Shown here: piece by piece, positions 1-7,507 of the stretch
Layout: each line of letters opens with the position of its first letter
Numbering within the stretch: the first letter of the stretch is position 1
Origin: Chthoniobacter flavus
Lineage (GTDB): Bacteria; Verrucomicrobiota; Verrucomicrobiia; Chthoniobacterales; DYNR01
Length of the DNA stretch: 9,111 nucleotides
NCBI GenBank assembly: GCA_020720945.1
Contig: DYNR01000024.1
Span: forward strand, 1-9,111
Direction of reading: 5' to 3'
Made by a program: the position numbers and the translations under genes
The notes under the pieces: model-generated
Told to the model about the DNA's origin: nothing
The model's database searches: none
The model's input: only the letters and a program-made list of their open reading frames with translations

Positions 1-57
1 TTGCCGCCATTTTTTTCTTATCAACGGGCATTCAAAAAGAAACAATGGAAGGCATGA
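1..57 (+). CDS. Possible C-terminal tail of an upstream gene (partial)
   Basis: Frame 1 is open from the left edge to a TGA at 55-57 and would encode an 18-residue tail that is aromatic then basic, ending in KKKQWKA. Its stop overlaps an in-frame ATG of the UbiB-like gene at 54-56 as ATGA, the same junction style seen elsewhere in the window. That overlap is the only real argument that it is coding. With so few codons, chance openness is quite possible and no family can be assigned. Confidence 0.3.
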   Translation: MPPFFSYQRAFKKKQWKA

Positions 58-1757
58 TATTTGACAGCATCCGTTCGGCGGTCGATTTCGCTTCGCACTT
101 GCCACGCTACAAGGAAATTCTTTCCGTTCTTCTGAAATACGGCATAGCCAACGAGTTACGACTTGCCGCTCTCCAGCATCTCCTGGGGATGGAGCCGCCG
201 CCACCGCAGGCGAACAAAAGCGCGCTACTCTCCCAGCCTCTTCCCGTGCGCGTGCGCCTGGCGCTTGAAGAGCTCGGCCCCACCTTTATCAAGTTTGGTC
301 AAATCATCAGTTCCCGCCGCGATTTGGTCACAGACGATTTTTATCGCGAGCTGGTCAAATTGCAGGCGAATGTGCCGCCGATTCCGGGCGAGCAGGCGCG
401 GGAGATCATCCTAGAAGAGCTGGGTGAAACGCCGGAATCCCTTTTTGCAGAGTTTGACGACACGCCCGTCGGCGCGGCATCGATGGCACAGGTTCACAGG
501 GCGACCCTCTTGGACGGTTCCTTGGTTGCGGTAAAAGTCCAGCGTCCCAATATCGAAGAAACCATTTCTCTCGACCTCGCGATCGCCCAAGACATCGCGG
601 CGTTCGTCGCCCGCCATGTTCCAGAACTCTCGGGGCTCAACCCTGTTGGTGTCGTTAACGAGTTCTCTTCCAGCATGATGCGAGAGTTAGATTTTTCCGT
701 GGAAGCCGCGAACTCGGCGCGTTTTGCCGAGCAGTTCGAAAAGGAACCGCTCGTCAAATGCCCGAAAATCTATCCTTCCTTTTCGACGAAAAAAGTCCTC
801 ACCATGGAGTTTGTTTCGGGGCTTCCCCCGGATGAGCCGGAAAAACTTGCCGAAAACGGCATTGACCCCATCGCGTTGAGCGAGAGCATTTCCCGGATTA
901 TTTTCCAGCAAGTTTTCGAGTTCGGTTTTTTTCATGGGGATCCGCATCCCGGCAACATGGCTATTTTGCAGGGGGGAGTTACGGCGCTTTACGATTACGG
1001 GATGATGGGTTCTTTCTCGCCGGAGTTTCGTCTCAGCATCGCGAGGATGCTCGGCGGGTTGGCGGAAAAAAACCACCGTTCGGTGATGCGTGCGATTTTG
1101 GAAATGTCCGAAGAAGGCTTTCCGGACGACCCGAATAAAATGCTTGCGGAAGTCGAGGCGTTTTCGGAAGCGTATTTGAATAAGCCATTGAAAGAGATAG
1201 AGTTGGGTTTTGTTTTTAGCAAGCTTTTGGAGCTTCTCAGAAACGGAAAGCTGCGGATGAGAGGCAGTTTTTATCTCGGGATCAAAGCACTCTCGCAAGT
1301 CGAGGCGATCGGGCGCGTTTTGAACCCGGATTTGAATTTCGTCCAACTCGCCGCGCCCTACGCAGCCCAAATCATCGTCGGGAAATACCGGCCACAAAAA
1401 ATTGTTTCCCTGTTCCAGCATTTGCTCGGGGATGCCATCGATTTTTTGGAGGAGTTTCCCCACGATTTTCGCACTCTTTACCGGCGGATCAAGCGCGGTG
1501 ATGTCAGCTTGCCGTTGGAGCACAAGATCGACCCGCAGGGTTTCGAGCCATTGAGGAAAACGCTCGATTCGATCGCCAACCGCCTGACGAATGCGATTCT
1601 TTCGGCCAGCGTTTTGGTCTGTTCTTCCATCCTGGTTCTCGCCCATGTCCCCCCGATGGTTTTCGGGGTGTCTCTTATTGGTGGAATCGGTTTGTTTTTA
1701 GGGACTTACATGTGTTTGCGCCTCGCTCTTTCCATCTGGAAGCACGGGGGTTTGTGA
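45..1757 (+). CDS. UbiB/ABC1/AarF family atypical kinase-like membrane protein
   Basis: This 570-residue protein has all the hallmarks of the UbiB/ABC1/ADCK family of atypical kinases/ATPases, which support ubiquinone and other isoprenoid-lipid biology at the inner membrane. Visible motifs are the family-specific KxGQ element as KFGQ (residues 83-86), an Ala-rich nucleotide loop GAASMAQVH (143-151), the VAVK lysine (K164), ELDFSVEA (214-221), the catalytic loop HGDPHPGN (297-304), and a DFG-equivalent YDYGMMG with D317. Two hydrophobic segments near 518-537 and 539-560 are the usual C-terminal membrane anchors. Length is normal and no key residue is missing. The start is uncertain: ATG at 45 has only an A-rich upstream, while ATG at 54 makes an ATGA overlap with a possible upstream frame. 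The stop overlaps a GTG start of the next gene. The lipid served cannot be told from sequence, so I give no ubiB symbol. Confidence 0.95.
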   Translation: MEGMIFDSIRSAVDFASHLPRYKEILSVLLKYGIANELRLAALQHLLGMEPPPPQANKSALLSQPLPVRVRLALEELGPTFIKFGQIISSRRDLVTDDFYRELVKLQANVPPIPGEQAREIILEELGETPESLFAEFDDTPVGAASMAQVHRATLLDGSLVAVKVQRPNIEETISLDLAIAQDIAAFVARHVPELSGLNPVGVVNEFSSSMMRELDFSVEAANSARFAEQFEKEPLVKCPKIYPSFSTKKVLTMEFVSGLPPDEPEKLAENGIDPIALSESISRIIFQQVFEFGFFHGDPHPGNMAILQGGVTALYDYGMMGSFSPEFRLSIARMLGGLAEKNHRSVMRAILEMSEEGFPDDPNKMLAEVEAFSEAYLNKPLKEIELGFVFSKLLELLRNGKLRMRGSFYLGIKALSQVEAIGRVLNPDLNFVQLAAPYAAQIIVGKYRPQKIVSLFQHLLGDAIDFLEEFPHDFRTLYRRIKRGDVSLPLEHKIDPQGFEPLRKTLDSIANRLTNAILSASVLVCSSILVLAHVPPMVFGVSLIGGIGLFLGTYMCLRLALSIWKHGGL

Positions 1758-3319
1758 CCCGGAAAACCTTGTTTGAAGCGGTGTTTGCCAAATCCACAGA
1801 GGGCGGCTTTTCTAGGAAAAAACGGTTTCTTGTTTTTTTTCTCCCGTTATCCATCGTAGCGCTTTGGGGGGTGCTTTACTTGCCGAACTTGGCGGTGAGC
1901 CCCACCTGGTATGGCGACGAAACCCTCGCCGTGTCTGCCGCCCAATCGCTGCTGCAAAACGCCCCGGCGCACAGGGCGATGAAAAATTCTTTTTGGAATC
2001 CGTATGCGCCTTACCAGCCAGGCTATCTTTACGCTATCGGTGCCGGGATGGTCGTTTTTGAAAACGACATTTTGGGGGCGAGGGTCGTTAACGCCGTGAT
2101 CGGCTTGCTGGTTGCTCTCACGATTTTTTTCAAAGGGAGGCGCGTTCTCGGTGTGCGGGTGGCGTGGGTTGCCGCGCTTTGGCTTTTGAGCTACGAGCAA
2201 TCGGTCATCCATTACAGGTGGGTTTTTACGCATAACTTGGTTGGCCTCGGTTTTCTCTGGGGTTTTCTTTCGCTCTGCGGTGCGAGGGAGAGGCGGGGAG
2301 AATGGTCGGCAGGGCTGGGGTTTGCTGTTTCTGCATCTTCTTTGCCAATCGCTATTTATGGAGTTTTTGCAGCTTGTTGCACCCGTTGGAAAACCCCTTT
2401 GAGCTGGTTCCGTGTATCGCTTGCTCCCGCGGTGGTGGTCGTTGCCTCTATGCTGCTCGCCCTCTTTTTCCATTTCCCGGAAAAATTTCTTTTTTCGGAT
2501 CTCCGTGCGATGTTGCATTTTTATTGGGGGGCGACGGAGCAAAACAGCGGTTCTCTGCTCGGAGCCGTCCGCAACTTCGGCGCATTTTTCACCCAAGATG
2601 GGTGGCATTTCGCCGGATTGCTCGGGTTCCTTGTATGTCTGACCGATAAAAAAATTCGCCCTTTGGCGGTCGGCGGGCTTCTTGTTGCAGTTTTCCTTGT
2701 TCAAAACCGCCAGAACCTCCCCCTTTTTTATTACCAGGCGATGATCCTTCTCCCGCTGCTTTCCGTCGCGCTATGGCATGGGATTTCCCTTTCGATCCGA
2801 TGGTTTGCTTCCCGTGTTTCCGGTGCGGGGCGATCCGGTCAACGCCTCTTGCATTCTTTGCCGCTGGTCCCGCTAGTCCTGGCGGCGGCCTTGTTGCCCT
2901 CCGTTTTTTCAGGCAACCTGCAACCTCGCATCAAGCCGTGGACAACCCAGTCCGTCGCCGAGGTTTTAGAGGTTGCTGAATGGGTCAACACCCATACTTC
3001 CGGCTCCGATTTGGTTATCGCCCACCACAACATTGCTTGGCTTTTGCATTGCAGGACGGCGGATTACCTCCAGGCGACGACTTGGTTTTCTTTCCCTACT
3101 TGGCCTTTTGAAAAACCGCTTCCGAAAGAGGAATTTTTTTATGCGCCCGACCCGGCTGCGGCGAAGTTTGCCGTTGTTGCCGACATCGATCGCCGCTGGA
3201 CTTTTTCGCAGCCGAATGTTATGAAAATGATTGAACAGCAAGGAATTGTAAACTGGGAGCCCTGTTGGCAAGGGAAATATTACCTCGTTTTGAAAAACCC
3301 GGCTTTCGAGGAAAAATAA
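1754..3319 (+). CDS. GT39/ArnT-like integral membrane glycosyltransferase (GT-C fold)
   Basis: The 521-residue protein has a short basic N-terminus (FSRKKR), a first membrane helix, then a periplasmic loop with YGDE (residues 53-56). That loop is where PMT/ArnT-type GT-C enzymes carry their acidic catalytic residues. Many hydrophobic helices follow to about residue 390, and a soluble C-terminal domain of about 120 residues ends the protein. Known relatives transfer a sugar from a polyprenyl-phosphate donor to lipid or protein outside the membrane; donor and acceptor here are unknown. GTG 1754 is chosen because it overlaps the upstream stop as GTGA with a GGGGG run 3 bases before it. An in-frame ATG at 1712 would add 14 residues and lengthen the overlap to 46 bases. 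A T8 run at 1833-1840 lies early in the gene. Family placement rests on topology and the loop motif, so substrate-level naming is not justified. Confidence 0.85.
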   Translation: MTRKTLFEAVFAKSTEGGFSRKKRFLVFFLPLSIVALWGVLYLPNLAVSPTWYGDETLAVSAAQSLLQNAPAHRAMKNSFWNPYAPYQPGYLYAIGAGMVVFENDILGARVVNAVIGLLVALTIFFKGRRVLGVRVAWVAALWLLSYEQSVIHYRWVFTHNLVGLGFLWGFLSLCGARERRGEWSAGLGFAVSASSLPIAIYGVFAACCTRWKTPLSWFRVSLAPAVVVVASMLLALFFHFPEKFLFSDLRAMLHFYWGATEQNSGSLLGAVRNFGAFFTQDGWHFAGLLGFLVCLTDKKIRPLAVGGLLVAVFLVQNRQNLPLFYYQAMILLPLLSVALWHGISLSIRWFASRVSGAGRSGQRLLHSLPLVPLVLAAALLPSVFSGNLQPRIKPWTTQSVAEVLEVAEWVNTHTSGSDLVIAHHNIAWLLHCRTADYLQATTWFSFPTWPFEKPLPKEEFFYAPDPAAAKFAVVADIDRRWTFSQPNVMKMIEQQGIVNWEPCWQGKYYLVLKNPAFEEK

Positions 3320-3378
3320 AGCGGGGATGCGGTGTTGGCGGGAGCCGTTTTTGAGTTTTTGTTTTTGGTTATTTTTTC
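3320..3378. terminator. Convergent gap with weak hairpin and T-runs
   Basis: This short gap lies between two converging genes. On the + strand GGC at 3337-3339 can pair with GCC at 3344-3346 across a GGGA loop, or alternatively GCGG (3329-3332) with CCGT (3345-3348, one G-T pair). T5 runs follow at 3348-3352, 3356-3360 and 3362-3366. This could end transcription of the glycosyltransferase mRNA, but the stem is only 3-4 pairs. The opposite strand has no U-run here, so the - strand operon must end differently or further left. Confidence 0.3.
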
Positions 3379-4833
3379 TTACGGGCGTTTGATTTTTCCG
3401 CTTGCCGTGAGGGCGATGGAATTCACGAAGGAAAAAACGACAGGGATTTTGTATCGGGCCAAGTTTTGTTGGCAGAGTTTTGAAAGCTCGGTTTTGGAAG
3501 GGGGAGACGCGGGGTCCGCGGGGACGATTTCTGCGGTTGGGATGGAGCCGTATTGCGGGTGGTTGCGTGCCGAAACTTTTGAGCGGAGGACGGAAGGGTG
3601 AGAATCCAGAACGGCTTCGATTTCTTCCGGGAAGCATTTCAGGCCGCCCACATTGATGACCGATTTTGAGCGGCCTACGAGGAACAGGTCGCCGTCGGCA
3701 TCTCTTTCCACGAGATCCCCGGTGCGAAACCATCCGTCTTCGCAAACTTCGGCGCGGGTTTTCCAAGGGGAGAGATAGGCGTCAAAAATTCCGGGGCCTT
3801 TGATGCAAAGCTCTCCCGTTGAAGGAGTTGTTGTGCAGGAATCGCTGGAAGGCAATATTTTGCAGGAGAACTTTGGGAGGGGGCGACCGATCGAGCCGGG
3901 TTTTGACGCGGCGTTTGCGGTGTTCAGGATGGGCAGTCCCGCCTCGATAATGCCGAGGCCTTGGGTTAGCGGGATGCCGAATTTTTCCGAGAAAGAGTTG
4001 GCGGTTTCGGGCGGGAGTGCGCATGCGGTCGAGACGGCCAGACGCAAGGAATGCCACGGCGGAGGGTTTTGGGCGGCGGCCAAAAGCCGGTAGTGGAACG
4101 GGGCACCGTAGATGACGCTGGCGTTCGTGGCGGTGGCAGACGCGAGCATTTCTTCGGCGAGGTGCGAGTTGCAAAGGACCGTGGTAGCGCCCCGCCAGAG
4201 GTAGAGGACGATCGAAACGGCGAAGTGGTGCGCCATCGGCAGAATCCAAAAAATGCGGTCGGATGGCTCGATTGCAAGGCCGTCGTTTGCGGATGAAATC
4301 CGATCGAGAAGCGTTTGGTGGGAAAGGATCACCCCTTTGCTTTCGCCGGTGGTGCCCGAGCTAAAGCGGATGAAAGCCGGGTTTAGCGCGGCGAAGGCAT
4401 TTTCCGAAAAAGGTGCGGGGGAGGTTGGAAGAAAGGATCGAAACGCGGCATCGAGAGAGTTTGTGACGATGGGGGAAGGCGGGGAGTCTGGGTTGTCCGG
4501 AACGGTGGAGGGTTCGGTGACAATGGCGTGGAGAGCTGTTTTTTCTGCAAGCGCAAGTCGTTCTTTTTTAGATAGTTCGGGGGCGATCGGGACAAAGCAA
4601 GCACCGGCGCGCAAGATGCCCAACGCGCAGATCACATAGCGGAATCCCTCTTGCCAGAAGAGCCCGATCCGGGGTTTCGCATCCATCGCCGAAGCGGTGG
4701 CAAGGCGTTTGAGCTGTTCCGAAAAAAGTTCTACTTCCGCTTGTAGCTCAGAAAAAGAAAGAGAAATCTCGCCGTCGATCAAAGCGGTGCTCGAGGGGTT
4801 TGCCCTCCGAAAAATATCGTCCACGATGTTCAT
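3379..4833 (-). CDS. AMP-forming acyl ligase (ANL superfamily acyl-CoA/acyl-carrier synthetase)
   Basis: A 484-residue adenylate-forming enzyme that would activate a carboxylic acid with ATP and pass it to CoA or a carrier-protein thiol. Motifs in order: P-loop SSGTTGESKG (158-167), LPMAHHF (198-204), IIEAG (295-299, the usual T-E being I-E), TGDL (371-374), hinge GRSKSVINVGG (387-397) and C-terminal SGKIKRP with the adenylation lysine at 480. The set is complete, so activity is likely. The segment where amino-acid-activating domains carry an Asp for the alpha-amine reads as the His-containing acyl/aryl type, which favours a fatty or aromatic acid over an amino acid; that is inference. ATG 4833 sits 11 bases after the oxidoreductase stop. 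A TTG at 4851 would add six residues and overlap that gene, but it has no better ribosome binding site. It is the last gene of the carrier-protein operon. Confidence 0.92.
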   Translation of the reverse strand: MNIVDDIFRRANPSSTALIDGEISLSFSELQAEVELFSEQLKRLATASAMDAKPRIGLFWQEGFRYVICALGILRAGACFVPIAPELSKKERLALAEKTALHAIVTEPSTVPDNPDSPPSPIVTNSLDAAFRSFLPTSPAPFSENAFAALNPAFIRFSSGTTGESKGVILSHQTLLDRISSANDGLAIEPSDRIFWILPMAHHFAVSIVLYLWRGATTVLCNSHLAEEMLASATATNASVIYGAPFHYRLLAAAQNPPPWHSLRLAVSTACALPPETANSFSEKFGIPLTQGLGIIEAGLPILNTANAASKPGSIGRPLPKFSCKILPSSDSCTTTPSTGELCIKGPGIFDAYLSPWKTRAEVCEDGWFRTGDLVERDADGDLFLVGRSKSVINVGGLKCFPEEIEAVLDSHPSVLRSKVSARNHPQYGSIPTAEIVPADPASPPSKTELSKLCQQNLARYKIPVVFSFVNSIALTASGKIKRP

Positions 4834-4844
4834 TCTATAATGCC

Positions 4845-6119
4845 CTAGCAAGAGAAGCGGTATTTTTGGAGAAGTTTTTGTTCATTGATGGCGGCGGAGG
4901 AGAGGCGTTTTTGCGCGAGCAGGGCGGCGGCGATGCCGGCGGCCTCCCCGGTGGACAAGCAAGTGCCGATGACGCGGGTGGATGCCTGGGCTTCGTGTGT
5001 CGCCGAAATAATTTTCCCAGCGGCGAACAAGTTTTCGAAGCGAGAGGATTGCAGGCAGCGGAGGGGGATGCCGCAGGGGCGGTTTGTTTTCGGGAACAGC
5101 AATTTGGGGCCGCGGGTTGTTTCTCGGAGTTCCATCGGCCATGCGGAGGATGCGACGGAATCGGGGAAGGTCGCGGAGGAAAGCAAATCGGCGTCCGTCA
5201 ATTCGTATTTTCCCGTGATGCGCCAGCTTTCGCGGATTCCGAGAGCGTGCGGCCAAACGGGGTTTTCAGCTTCCGCAAAGAAAGGGGTTTCCCTTTTCAA
5301 AAAACGGAATAAACATTTCGCTGTTTCGTGCGCTTTTGCTTGAATTTCAGATAGTTGGGAAAGGTTATTCGGGTTGTAAGGCGAGTCGGGAGAGACATCG
5401 AGCGAAACGAAAACGCTTTCTCGGTCGCCCGTTTGGCGGAAGGTGGCACCGAGGGTTTCTTTCGGGAGGGAACCGGAGAGGGCGGCGGCGGCGATTTTTC
5501 CCGCCAAGGCGAGGCGAGAGTCGTCGTCCAAGAGGAGGTTTTGCGGGCGGAGGGCGTTTTGCGGGATTTCAAAAATGTATGCGGGGCGTTGGAGTTTTTC
5601 GGGGGGGGCGATTTTGCAAGGGGCACCCGCCAGGAGAGAAAACGAGGCGTCGCCGCTCGCGTCCACGACGGTGCGAGGAACGACCGTCTGTTTCCCGGAC
5701 GGGGAAATGAAATCCACGGAACGGATTTCGCCGTTTTCTGTTTTTGCCGAAACGATTTTTGTGTCGGTGCAGGTTTGGAGGAGTGGGTTTTGGGAAAGGA
5801 AGGAAGAGCAAATGTGGAGGAAAGTTTTTGGGTGGTGGAGGAGGACGGAGAGGCGTCCCATTTTCATTTTTTGTGTTTTGCCTGAAGCCAGCAAGGCGGA
5901 TGCAAAAGCGGTTGCGAAACCTGGGGAGAGGGGCGGGGCTTCGGCGGGGGAATCGATTTCGTAAAGGCCGCAGGTCGAATGGACGAAGGCCGAAGAAACG
6001 GTTCCTCCGATGGAAGGTTCTTTTTCCAAGAGGAGCACGCTTGCGCCGCAAGCGGAGGCACCCAGTGCCGCGGCGATGCCCGCGCATCCCGCACCGATAA
6101 CCAAGACATCCGCGTTCAT
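4845..6119 (-). CDS. FAD-dependent oxidoreductase (FAD_oxidored-type, glutathione reductase fold)
   Basis: This 424-residue flavoprotein opens with a Rossmann dinucleotide motif, VLVIGAGCAGIAAA (residues 5-18), followed by the acidic end of strand 2 (LLEKE) and a GG at 38-39. Further family marks are DASGDASFSLLAGAP (153-167), GIRESWRITGKY (294-305) and the C-terminal FAD-binding stretch from about 363 to 400, including AAGK, ATHEAQAS, TRVIGTC and TGEAAGIAAAL. These match FAD_oxidored (PF12831-like) proteins, a broad group whose substrates cannot be read from sequence. ATG 6119 overlaps the previous stop as ATGA and is preceded by AAGGGG at a 4-base spacing, so the start is secure. It lies between the condensation-type enzyme and the ligase, implying redox chemistry on the carried acyl group or its product. 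A C8 run (5601-5608, read as G8 on +) near codon 171 is a possible slippage site. Confidence 0.92.
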   Translation of the reverse strand: MNADVLVIGAGCAGIAAALGASACGASVLLLEKEPSIGGTVSSAFVHSTCGLYEIDSPAEAPPLSPGFATAFASALLASGKTQKMKMGRLSVLLHHPKTFLHICSSFLSQNPLLQTCTDTKIVSAKTENGEIRSVDFISPSGKQTVVPRTVVDASGDASFSLLAGAPCKIAPPEKLQRPAYIFEIPQNALRPQNLLLDDDSRLALAGKIAAAALSGSLPKETLGATFRQTGDRESVFVSLDVSPDSPYNPNNLSQLSEIQAKAHETAKCLFRFLKRETPFFAEAENPVWPHALGIRESWRITGKYELTDADLLSSATFPDSVASSAWPMELRETTRGPKLLFPKTNRPCGIPLRCLQSSRFENLFAAGKIISATHEAQASTRVIGTCLSTGEAAGIAAALLAQKRLSSAAINEQKLLQKYRFSC

Positions 6120-7507
6120 TTTTCCCCTTGGTTTTGCGGGGTTTCAGGAAGGGTGTAATCCGTCCGGAGGGAATGGAGGATCGCTTCCTTTTCGTGGGGC
6201 GAAAGATCGCCGTCTCTCCAAGAAACCGTCATGGTGGTTTTCCCGCGAAACTCGCTCAGGAAAACGCCGGTTCCAGGCGGCGAAGAAACGGCGGGGACAT
6301 GGAAGCCGTTTTCTATTTTCGCGGAAAAAAAGCGGTCGGTTCCCGGGAGAAATTCGCCCGTATGGGAATGGAAAAACGAAGTGAAATTTCCTTTGCCCTG
6401 GAAGAGGACGAAAGCGATGGAAAGGCGGGGTGGCAGCCAGCGCAAGGCATCGAGGAGCAGGGAGAATGCCTCGTCCAATTTTTCGCGGGTCATTTTCGCA
6501 AACTGTTGGGAGAGAGATTGAACTGCGGAAGAGAACGAGAGCATTTCTTCTTTGTGGAGGCGAAAGAAAAACATGGAAATGCGGTTTTGGAATAGCGGGG
6601 AAGCGCCCTTTTTCGGACGGGTTTGGGAGGGGATGCTGACGGCCAGAGAGGCGCATTCTAGGCTGCGGAGCAAAAAGGCGGCGTGGATGGCCCGGAACGC
6701 TCCCGCCAGATAAAAAGGGAGATGAAAAAGAGGTCCCACCATTGCCTCCGATTTTTGTTTCATTGCGGCAGTTTCTTTTTCGCTGAAAAAGACGGTTTCA
6801 AAGTCCGCGTGTTTTGTGTTGCCCGATGTTTTTTTGGGGCGAGAAAGAGAAGGGAAACCGGTTTGGGCGAGGGAAGAAAAATGGGAGGCGATTTTTTTGA
6901 GGAGCGCGAATTTTTGTTTGAGGGTGGAAGTGTGTTTTTTTTGGTTTTTCGGGGGAGGGGAGCATGGTGGTAGGGAGTCCAGATTTTGGAGTTCTTGGAG
7001 CAAGAGTTCCGCGCCTTTTCCATCGAGCAAGAGGTGCGACCAGGTCAGGATCAGCGAGCATTTTCCGTTTTGGAGGAGGATCAGGTCCGCGCGGAAGTGC
7101 CATGGTTCGTCGCGGGGGAGCAGGGGGGAAGAGAGCAGTTTTTTTTGGAAGGCGAGAGGGTCTTCGATGGGGAGAGAATCTGCGGGGAGGGGGCGAAGAG
7201 GGGAGGAGGAAGGAGATGCGTTTTCGTGCCAGAGAAAAAAAGGGGGGAGGGGAGCAGGGGAGGTTGGGATTTGCCAGGATGGGGGGAAAAAGAAAAAGCG
7301 GCGGACTTTTGCGCGGAGGAGGGGATGCCGGTTTGCGAGGGATGCCAGCGCGTTTTTTAAGGAAGCGATGTCCGGCGTTTCGGCGAGGGTGAGAACGGTC
7401 TGTCCGAGCAGGGGAGCTTGGCCGTTTCGTTGCATTAACCCGTTGAGAGCCAGGATGAAGCAATCGGAGCCGAAGAAAGGAATTGGGTCGGGAGAGCGAG
7501 GGTTCAT
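6116..7507 (-). CDS. Stand-alone condensation/WES-like acyltransferase domain protein
   Basis: The 463-residue protein looks like a free-standing member of the chloramphenicol-acetyltransferase-like superfamily, which includes NRPS condensation domains, wax ester synthases and alcohol acyltransferases. Support is the active-site segment LILTWSHLLLDGKGAELLL (152-170), giving SHxxxDG with the catalytic-position His at 158 and Asp at 162. The first His of the classical HHxxxDG is Ser here. An NPLLRAKV-like N-terminal element (HPLLRAKV, 61-68) and QNRISMFFFRL (307-317), matching the mid-protein N-R strand of condensation domains, also fit. I see no clear DFGWG motif, so it is divergent. The likely role is transfer of an acyl group from the adjacent carrier protein to an amine or alcohol. 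ATG 7507 overlaps the carrier-protein stop as ATGA; a TTG at 7570 would run 67 bases into that gene and is disfavoured. The coding strand is unusually pyrimidine-rich, and Pro/Ser/Lys-rich loops lie near 95-115 and 178-200. Confidence 0.82.
   Translation of the reverse strand: MNPRSPDPIPFFGSDCFILALNGLMQRNGQAPLLGQTVLTLAETPDIASLKNALASLANRHPLLRAKVRRFFFFPPSWQIPTSPAPLPPFFLWHENASPSSSPLRPLPADSLPIEDPLAFQKKLLSSPLLPRDEPWHFRADLILLQNGKCSLILTWSHLLLDGKGAELLLQELQNLDSLPPCSPPPKNQKKHTSTLKQKFALLKKIASHFSSLAQTGFPSLSRPKKTSGNTKHADFETVFFSEKETAAMKQKSEAMVGPLFHLPFYLAGAFRAIHAAFLLRSLECASLAVSIPSQTRPKKGASPLFQNRISMFFFRLHKEEMLSFSSAVQSLSQQFAKMTREKLDEAFSLLLDALRWLPPRLSIAFVLFQGKGNFTSFFHSHTGEFLPGTDRFFSAKIENGFHVPAVSSPPGTGVFLSEFRGKTTMTVSWRDGDLSPHEKEAILHSLRTDYTLPETPQNQGEK
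7242..7268 (+). other. Canonical G-quadruplex motif inside the acyltransferase gene
   Basis: The + strand carries four G-tracts of at least three: G6 (7242-7247), G4 (7249-7252), G4 (7257-7260) and G3 (7266-7268), with loops of 1, 4 and 5 bases. That satisfies the standard G3+N1-7 pattern. The gene is on the - strand, so the G-rich strand is the transcription template and the mRNA is C-rich here. It may simply follow from the strong purine bias of this gene. Confidence 0.55.

Noticed and set aside
687..1646. 319-codon open frame on the - strand opposite the UbiB-like gene
   Set aside because: It is antisense to a protein with complete family motifs, has an Arg/Gln/His-rich composition and shows no recognisable domain.
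1847..2704. 285-codon open frame on the - strand opposite the glycosyltransferase
   Set aside because: The composition is a typical antisense shadow of a hydrophobic membrane protein, polar and basic with no motif.
2966..3766. 266-codon - strand frame spanning the convergent junction
   Set aside because: It overlaps both the glycosyltransferase end and the ligase end in another frame, is Arg/Pro-rich, and has no domain pattern.
5478..5491. GGC/GCC triplet repeat as a possible microsatellite
   Set aside because: Only about four units. It encodes a short alanine run in a helix of the oxidoreductase and needs no special explanation.
5355..5964. Overlapping + strand frames of about 175 codons opposite the oxidoreductase gene
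   Set aside because: They are Gly/Arg-rich low-complexity shadows. The - strand frame has an intact FAD-binding motif and secure start.
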